Positions 34,082 to 38,725 of a DNA stretch of 38,725 bases are shown piece after piece (the stretch's first letter is position 1; every line of letters starts with the position of its first letter). The notes under the pieces were generated by a model, which ran no database searches, had not been told where the DNA came from, and saw only the letters and a program-made list of their open reading frames with translations. The position numbers and the translations under genes were made by a program. The stretch covers positions 1-38,725 of the forward strand of contig JAGQHF010000029.1 in assembly GCA_020431985.1 (NCBI GenBank), written 5' to 3'. This stretch comes from Nitrosarchaeum sp. (GTDB taxonomy: Archaea; Thermoproteota; Nitrososphaeria; Nitrososphaerales; Nitrosopumilaceae).

Positions 34082-34387
34082 ATGAACACAAAATCTGATT
34101 TTGATCCTGATGAGTTGGTTCTGACAAAAAAAGAAATACTGTCATTTTGTGACAGAGTCATCGAAAAATGGGAAAAAAATTCTATTAAAAACGCAAACAA
34201 CATCTTGGCTATGAATTCAGTTAAGGCTAGTGTTTTTTGGACAGATGATGAATCATTAAAAGCTATATGGAGAGAGATTTTGAACTGGACATTTGAGCTA
34301 CTTTACGAAAATGCACTTGCTCAAGGTAATAATGATGAATCTAGTTGGTCAGATGTATTAAAAAGATTAAAGAGAAAAAATGATTAA
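34082..34387 (+). CDS. Small hypothetical protein
   Basis: A 101-residue, helix-rich, Trp- and Asn-containing soluble protein. ATG at 34082 is one codon after a GTG at 34079; I prefer the ATG. Two main helices (LTKKEILSFCDRVIEKWEKNSIKNA and LKAIWREILNWTFELLYENALAQ) are predicted, then a basic end. I do not recognise the family. It lies 9 nt upstream of the SWIM-like gene on the same strand, so they are probably co-expressed. Confidence 0.65.
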   Translation: MNTKSDFDPDELVLTKKEILSFCDRVIEKWEKNSIKNANNILAMNSVKASVFWTDDESLKAIWREILNWTFELLYENALAQGNNDESSWSDVLKRLKRKND

Positions 34388-34396
34388 CTGTTTACA

Positions 34397-34639
34397 ATGA
34401 GTATCAACACAATAAAAAAAGCAAAAAAACTGGTTGAAAGCGGGGGTGTAGTGAAAATTGATGATGATCTATACCAAATACGGTCTTCTTCAGATCCTGA
34501 AAAATCTTATTTTGTAACACATGACACATGTGAGTGCCCTGGATTCAAAAATTTCTACAAGTTTCATCATGGGAGGGGACTAAAGGCTAACTGCTCTCAT
34601 ATTGAGGCAGTCAAAATCTTTGACGACAAGGATGGCTAA
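34397..34639 (+). CDS. Mini SWIM-like zinc protein
   Basis: An 80-residue protein with the SWIM zinc motif: Cys45-x-Cys47, then after 18 residues Cys66-x-His68 (CECPGFKNFYKFHHGRGLKANCSH). SWIM domains bind DNA or proteins, usually as part of larger enzymes; here the whole protein is little more than the finger, with a short beta-rich N-terminus (GGVVKIDDDLYQIRSS). It shares a unit with the upstream hypothetical gene and overlaps the ArsC-like gene by 4 nt tail to tail. Confidence 0.8.
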   Translation: MSINTIKKAKKLVESGGVVKIDDDLYQIRSSSDPEKSYFVTHDTCECPGFKNFYKFHHGRGLKANCSHIEAVKIFDDKDG

Positions 34640-34995
34640 CTCTGCATATTCTTGAGACTTTCTTTTCCAACATACCCTTTGTCTTTTGTTATGATTATGG
34701 GGCGTGCGATTAGTCCTGGATATTTTAGCATAAATTCTATAACCTGTTTATCTGAATAGTTCTTTGTTTCAAATTCTAACTCCTTATACATTTTATCTCT
34801 TTTTCTGATTAATTCTATGGGGCTTTTTCCAGTCGTTTTGATTATTTCTCTTAATTCTTTCTCTGATAACGGCTCCTTAAAAAAATCCCTTTTTTCTACA
34901 TCCTTTTTCATTTTCTGAATCTCATTCACAATTCTTTTGCAAGTTATGCAAGATTCTTTATGTAGAATCATTCTTGTTGATTTAGCTCCGCTCAT
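34636..34995 (-). CDS. ArsC/Spx-like thioredoxin-fold protein
   Basis: A 119-residue member of the ArsC/Spx/YffB family. The N-terminal active-site region is SCITCKR (Cys16-x-x-Cys19), followed by EKRDFFKEPLSEKEL, where the family's substrate-recognition segment lies, and the cis-Pro region YPGLIARPIII. Classical ArsC uses Cys12 and three arginines; here the CxxC pair suggests an intramolecular disulfide like Spx. It may be an arsenate reductase or a redox regulator; the sequence does not decide. It is convergent with the SWIM-like gene. Confidence 0.8.
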   Translation of the reverse strand: MSGAKSTRMILHKESCITCKRIVNEIQKMKKDVEKRDFFKEPLSEKELREIIKTTGKSPIELIRKRDKMYKELEFETKNYSDKQVIEFMLKYPGLIARPIIITKDKGYVGKESLKNMQS

Positions 34996-35280
34996 ACCTT
35001 CAGTCCTATTTTAAATGGTAAATGTATTTAGTCTTTGTCTGAAATCAACCTTGAAAAAATATGTTTTAAGCACAACCGATTGATTTTTTTTGAACTCCTG
35101 AGTTTTTCAAAAATCACATTCCTTGCATACTTGCCATGCCAATTTTTTCAAAATAGTAAATTTTGCATTATAGATAACTGCATACATTTTAGATCCACGG
35201 GAAGAATGGAGTATGTTGTGCCTATTTCCACAATTTGCTTATCTTGATTTTAATTATAATGTAGGTGCAGAACTGATAAA

Positions 35281-36366
35281 TTATTCATGGGTTTGATTTC
35301 TGATATTCTCTATCTGATAGACCCCAGTTCCATTAACTAGAAACTTGATACTTGTGCCGTTTATGTTTACAAATACTATATTCCCATCGAGTTTAACATC
35401 TATGTCTGTTTCGGTTAATTCTATCTCTTTGATATTTTCTGCTCCATAATTATCTGTATTCTGCGAGTTTTCAACTGTCATGTCTGTACTATTTTCGAAT
35501 TGTTCTGTATTCTCTGAGCTTAACCTACTCAAAAACTCCTGTGTAGTGGCGATTTTTTCTAAATATGCTTGTCTTGCTTCATCTGTGGTGCCGCCATTTT
35601 TTAGAATTTCTTCACGAATCAGTCTTCCCTCTTCAAATAGATTTTTAGTGAAATTAATTTGGCTCAGTATTTCATCTCTGATTTCTGGATTTAAATTCCT
35701 CACATAGTCATCATATTTGTAACCTGAGAATGATCCATATGATGGCTTGAATTCTTTTATCGCTGCCAGTCTAAGCTCATCAGATGTCCTTTTTTGCTGC
35801 TCAAAAAGATGTCTTTCTGTTTCAATAATACTTGCCTTCTCTTTTTCCTCCAAGTACTCCTGTTGTAATTTTTTGTAGTATTTGAACAAAGTCTGTCCTA
35901 TAGGATCTTTTGCAAATTTTTCTTCATTTGAAGTAAGGTATCTCTTGGCCTCCGCAGTACTGATTTTTTTCTCAAGCAAGGAAACTTTACTAATTTCTCC
36001 CTTTACCTGAAACTCTGTTTTGACAATACCAATTTTTCCATCAGAAGTCTTTCCGACAATGCTTACAATGTATGTGCCTGGAATTCTATCCATATCATAC
36101 AGTGACACCCTGAATTTTCCTTCATTATCTGTGAAAGTAAAAACAGATTCTTGGCCAGTTCTGATGTGGACTTTGACATCTCCTACTGGTTTTGAGGCGT
36201 GATCTACTATCTGTCCTATTATGACTGGCGACTGCCCGGACAAAATAACAGCTTTTTCGACATCTGCGATAATAATTAAATCCCATAATTCCGCATGTGC
36301 AGATACAATAGGATATATGGACACTATACACGTCATAATCAATAAAATGACTAAATATGGTCTCAC
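35281..36366 (-). CDS. Secreted protein with Ig-like/carboxypeptidase-regulatory domain
   Basis: A 361-residue exported protein. A signal peptide (about 1-25, YLVILLIMTCIVSIYPIVSAHA) is followed by a beta-sandwich domain of the carboxypeptidase regulatory-like type at about 35-120 (GQIVDHASKPVGDVKVHI, FTDNEGKFRVSLYD, GTYIVSIVGKT). A long charged coiled-coil segment (130-290) and a C-terminal beta segment follow. There is no C-terminal membrane anchor. The start is GTG at 36366; ATG at 36336 would still leave a signal peptide. It is divergent from another secreted protein. Confidence 0.8.
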   Translation of the reverse strand: MRPYLVILLIMTCIVSIYPIVSAHAELWDLIIIADVEKAVILSGQSPVIIGQIVDHASKPVGDVKVHIRTGQESVFTFTDNEGKFRVSLYDMDRIPGTYIVSIVGKTSDGKIGIVKTEFQVKGEISKVSLLEKKISTAEAKRYLTSNEEKFAKDPIGQTLFKYYKKLQQEYLEEKEKASIIETERHLFEQQKRTSDELRLAAIKEFKPSYGSFSGYKYDDYVRNLNPEIRDEILSQINFTKNLFEEGRLIREEILKNGGTTDEARQAYLEKIATTQEFLSRLSSENTEQFENSTDMTVENSQNTDNYGAENIKEIELTETDIDVKLDGNIVFVNINGTSIKFLVNGTGVYQIENIRNQTHE

Positions 36367-36475
36367 GAATTCATACCATTAACTTTGCAATTAAGCCGAA
36401 GTATGAATAAAAATTTGCCTTGTTTCAACTATTTTTGAGCAATTCTCCCACTTGGAATAATTCATCACAAATCTC

Positions 36476-36487
36476 TAAATATTATAA
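36476..36487 (+). promoter_or_regulatory. TATA-like box of the PEFG-tail protein
   Basis: TAAATATTATAA is centred about 23-25 nt before the ATG at 36504 with no Shine-Dalgarno sequence between, favouring this ATG over the upstream TTG. Confidence 0.5.
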
Positions 36488-36503
36488 TTCAATTCATAAA
36501 AAG

Positions 36504-37400
36504 ATGAATTTTCTCTATCTTGGGGTGTTTACTATTTTTTGTGTAGTGGGTACTTTACCTATCTCATTTGGTCAATCAAACAATTGTCCAAGCTGTGTAC
36601 ACATAGCTCCAGAGGACATTGATTTGTACAAAGAATTATTTCCTATCACTGTATGGACTGACTCAAAAATCTATGACCATAACTCTCTTGTGAAGGTTAC
36701 TGGCCATTTGAGACCTGAAAACAATATCTCTCCAATCCTGGCAGTTGTAACCAGCCCAATTGGAAACGTTGTTACAGTTGATCAAATTTCAGCAGATCTT
36801 AATGGGGATTTCTCATTCATCCTTAATACTCAAAGCTCGCTTTGGAAAGAAGACGGTGATTATATAATCAAGGTACAGAGTGGTTCTGATAATCGACAAT
36901 TTAAAACAAAATTCAAATTAATTTCCTATGATGTGGGAAGCATATCCGACTGCACTACAACTGAAATTCCTATAACTGCTGATAATGGAGGTGTATACTG
37001 CATACCATTCAATTCCTCTAAAGGGACAACTATAAACGCTGAAGGTTCACTGAAACTAGAAACTAAAACACTTTCAATTCAAATCAGAGGCCAAGATATA
37101 GATTCTGTAATTCTTGATATTCCGAGGGCCCTCTTAGACTCTAAATCTTCATCAGGTATGGACTCTCCATTCACTGTAATGTCAAATCAAAGAATGGTTC
37201 TTTTTGAAGAGTTAAACAGTACTGAGGAAACACGCCAAATCAAAATAGATTATTCGCCAACACGTAATGGTTCATTTCAAATTATTGGAACTCATGTAAT
37301 TCCAGAATTTGGTTCGATTACGTTACTTGTTTTGCTAAGCGCTATATCTGCCATATTACTTGCAGGTCGATTATTTTCTACCAGAATTGTCAAGTTATGA
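36504..37400 (+). CDS. Secreted surface protein with PEFG-CTERM tail
   Basis: A 298-residue exported protein. A signal peptide (1-22, ending PISFGQ) precedes a Cys pair (CPSC), an Ig-like beta domain (about 45-140, TVWTDSKIYDHNSLVKVTGHL), and a second beta-rich domain. The C-terminus has IPEFGSI, a membrane helix (TLLVLLSAISAILLAG) and basic residues, the archaeal PEFG-CTERM sorting signal, probably processed by an archaeosortase. I chose ATG at 36504; the TTG at 36420 adds 28 unlikely residues. Confidence 0.82.
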   Translation: MNFLYLGVFTIFCVVGTLPISFGQSNNCPSCVHIAPEDIDLYKELFPITVWTDSKIYDHNSLVKVTGHLRPENNISPILAVVTSPIGNVVTVDQISADLNGDFSFILNTQSSLWKEDGDYIIKVQSGSDNRQFKTKFKLISYDVGSISDCTTTEIPITADNGGVYCIPFNSSKGTTINAEGSLKLETKTLSIQIRGQDIDSVILDIPRALLDSKSSSGMDSPFTVMSNQRMVLFEELNSTEETRQIKIDYSPTRNGSFQIIGTHVIPEFGSITLLVLLSAISAILLAGRLFSTRIVKL

Positions 37401-37447
37401 CACCCATTTGAATTCTTAAAGCAGCAAGAAAAAATATTTTTGTACGG

Positions 37448-38107
37448 ATGGACTTAGAGAAATTTCGTAATGATGTCTATGAGGTAACTGATAATCTCTC
37501 AAAAATTCTTACTGAAAAAGATCGACCCAAACTTAATTTTGTCCGACACCAGTTAATTGAAATGTATCAAAAGAACCTTGTTAAAATCAATCATTCTGTT
37601 TTAGAATTAATCTGTGCTGCAAATCTCATTTCGCGAGGTTATGCTGTAGATGTTGAAAAACATGTCTCTGAAATTTTGGTATGTGATATTTTTGCAGTAA
37701 AAGGGGGCGGAAACACAATAGTTGAGATAGAAACTGGATTCACTCCTCCTGATCATGCAATGGATACAATAGATTACTATGCTGCAAGGATAATGAGTAA
37801 AATAGCAAGGTATAGTAAATTCTGTTCAAAATTTTCATTAGCGACTCCTGTTATTGGGCTGATTCCTGTGCCAAAACTGTTTCTTCTCCCGCCTAATGCT
37901 AGAGATCCCTCGGAAGTAAGTAAGATAAAGGACCTGTGCGATCGATATTACAAGAATCCCCCGATCAAATATGATGACATTCTGAATGCCCATTTACATT
38001 CTATATATCTCATCAATATAGACAAGAATTTTGCAAAAGAATTAGACCCTCAGGGTTATGTGGATCTTACCGAAAAATTGCTACAGAGGAGTGAAGTGGC
38101 TTACTAG
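37448..38107 (+). CDS. PD-(D/E)XK nuclease-like protein
   Basis: A 219-residue protein. The segment ELICAANLISRGYAVDVEKHV (53-73) followed by Asp80 (VCDIFAV) and Glu93-Ile-Glu95 (VEIETG) is the arrangement of a restriction-endonuclease fold: helix, strand with Asp, strand with E-x-(K/E). The usual Lys is replaced by Glu95, seen in some active branches but also in degenerate ones. The remaining part is helical. It may be a DNA-repair or recombination nuclease. It is transcribed alone. Confidence 0.65.
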   Translation: MDLEKFRNDVYEVTDNLSKILTEKDRPKLNFVRHQLIEMYQKNLVKINHSVLELICAANLISRGYAVDVEKHVSEILVCDIFAVKGGGNTIVEIETGFTPPDHAMDTIDYYAARIMSKIARYSKFCSKFSLATPVIGLIPVPKLFLLPPNARDPSEVSKIKDLCDRYYKNPPIKYDDILNAHLHSIYLINIDKNFAKELDPQGYVDLTEKLLQRSEVAY

Positions 38108-38149
38108 CTGGAAAAAATTCAAATCTTTCTATAACAAACTAATTTTAGG

Positions 38150-38284
38150 ATGATTTGCGGATCTTGCGAACAGCGTAGGCATTATGAGTGCATAGATTGC
38201 TTAAACAACCACTCTACACATCTGTGTAATTGTGATTGCCATGATGAGAATACAGAACCACATCCTGTTAACAAACCTCATTAA
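38150..38284 (+). CDS. 44-residue Cys-rich zinc mini-protein
   Basis: An ATG at 38150 opens 44 codons: MICGSCEQRRHYECIDCLNN and onward. Seven cysteines (3, 6, 14, 17, 26, 28, 30) and several histidines form CxxC, CxxC and CxCxCH groups, enough for two zinc ions. The pattern is like a treble-clef or B-box finger. A TATA-like TTTCTATAAC at 38127-38136 lies about 19 nt upstream. Such dense cysteine spacing is unlikely by chance, so I favour a real gene that falls below usual length cutoffs. Confidence 0.6.
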   Translation: MICGSCEQRRHYECIDCLNNHSTHLCNCDCHDENTEPHPVNKPH

Positions 38285-38411
38285 TTTTCTTGCTAACTAG
38301 GCAGAAAAATTACTGCCAATGGTATCATACAATATCCTATTTTAACTATTGTCCATTTCTCTGAAATTTACAAATGATCGGTTAAAACGTGAAGATTCAT
38401 AAAGCAACAAA

Positions 38412-38725
38412 ATGTTTTATCGACAAATTATGGCAACATCCATGGAAAATATTGGGACATTGGAGTATGTACTTGACAAGTATTCAAAAACTTGGACTTG
38501 GAAAATTACTGGGGAGAGAGCGGTCAGTATGGTCTCACGACTTATGCCCGAGGCTTGGTACGGTGAAAGTATCAACGAGGTCATAGTTTCTGATAATCCT
38601 GAGAATGTCAAACAAATCAAAATGATTATGGACCGATATCCTTTGGAGGTGTTATCAAAAACAGCATGGCAAAGAAAAATTGTAAAAACTTTTGTTCCAA
38701 AACCAGCAATCCCTACAGTTAAGCA
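38412..38725 (+). CDS. Gene running off the right edge, possibly a helicase N-terminus
   Basis: From ATG at 38412 a frame stays open for 104 codons to the window end. The product includes TLEYVLDKYSKTWTWKITGE, then RLMPEAWYGESINEVIVSDN and IKMIMDRYPLEVLSKTAW. Starts at 38430 or 38442 are also possible; an in-frame TAA at 38400 limits the 5' end. The segment resembles the N-terminal region before the motor of SNF2/Ssl2-like helicases, but no ATPase motif is inside the window, so the call is tentative. An overlapping frame (38389-38586) is a shadow. Confidence 0.65.
   Translation, partial: MFYRQIMATSMENIGTLEYVLDKYSKTWTWKITGERAVSMVSRLMPEAWYGESINEVIVSDNPENVKQIKMIMDRYPLEVLSKTAWQRKIVKTFVPKPAIPTVK

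Noticed and set aside
35035-35247. 70-codon plus-strand frame between the ArsC-like and secreted-protein genes
   Set aside because: TTG start, no domain, Phe-rich composition and no promoter at a suitable distance. I treat the 285-bp spacer as non-coding.
38389-38586. 65-codon frame near the right edge
   Set aside because: It overlaps in another phase the longer frame from 38412, which reads to the window end with far better protein composition.

Overview
The window is AT-rich archaeal DNA, and its gene content points to an ammonia-oxidising Nitrososphaeria (Thaumarchaeota) of the Nitrosopumilus type. The main clues are CdvA (ESCRT/Cdv cell division), a surface protein with a PEFG sorting tail, a TFB, proteasome beta, FEN-1, archaeal TrmI and many small zinc proteins. 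Many genes have an A/T-rich TATA-like box about 22-30 nt before the start codon and no Shine-Dalgarno sequence, which fits leaderless transcription. No ammonia-oxidation or carbon-fixation marker operon is present, so the genus is an inference.

Left part (1-18 kb) is mostly housekeeping on both strands. It holds a truncated Lys/Ala-rich basic protein with 33-bp repeats, a DRG-type GTPase with a DUF504-like partner, and a plus-strand run of HAD phosphatase, argS, trmI, nnrD, M20 peptidase and psmB. A minus-strand run follows: PUA protein and homoserine dehydrogenase, then msrB, a tandem ThyX-like protein and a small hypothetical. Next come cdvA, an AMP-forming acyl-CoA synthetase, a PAS protein, FEN-1 and tRNA-Ser(CGA).

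Middle part (18.4-31.5 kb) is more accessory. After the tRNA lie 620 bp without a clear gene and an orphan gene. A ribbon-helix-helix regulator is then divergent from an OsmC-family gene, with two identical 16-bp palindromes between them. glmS, small zinc-binding proteins, a stand-alone Lrp/AsnC ligand domain and two SRPBCC proteins follow. A coiled-coil protein is paired with a JAMM metalloprotease. A TFB lies downstream of a DUF1059 protein, divergent from a second ribbon-helix-helix protein.

Right part (31.5-38.7 kb) holds two Dpp/Opp-type ABC permeases, a SWIM-like mini zinc protein, an ArsC/Spx-like protein, two divergent secreted proteins (one with a PEFG tail), a PD-(D/E)XK-like protein and a 44-residue Cys-rich protein. 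A gene runs off the right edge.

Points most worth a second look: the palindrome-controlled RHH/OsmC pair, a proteasome beta subunit with Ala where catalytic Thr1 should be, the two-module ThyX-like protein with altered RHR motifs, the coiled-coil/JAMM pair with matching basic N-termini, and several unannotated proteins shorter than 50 residues.
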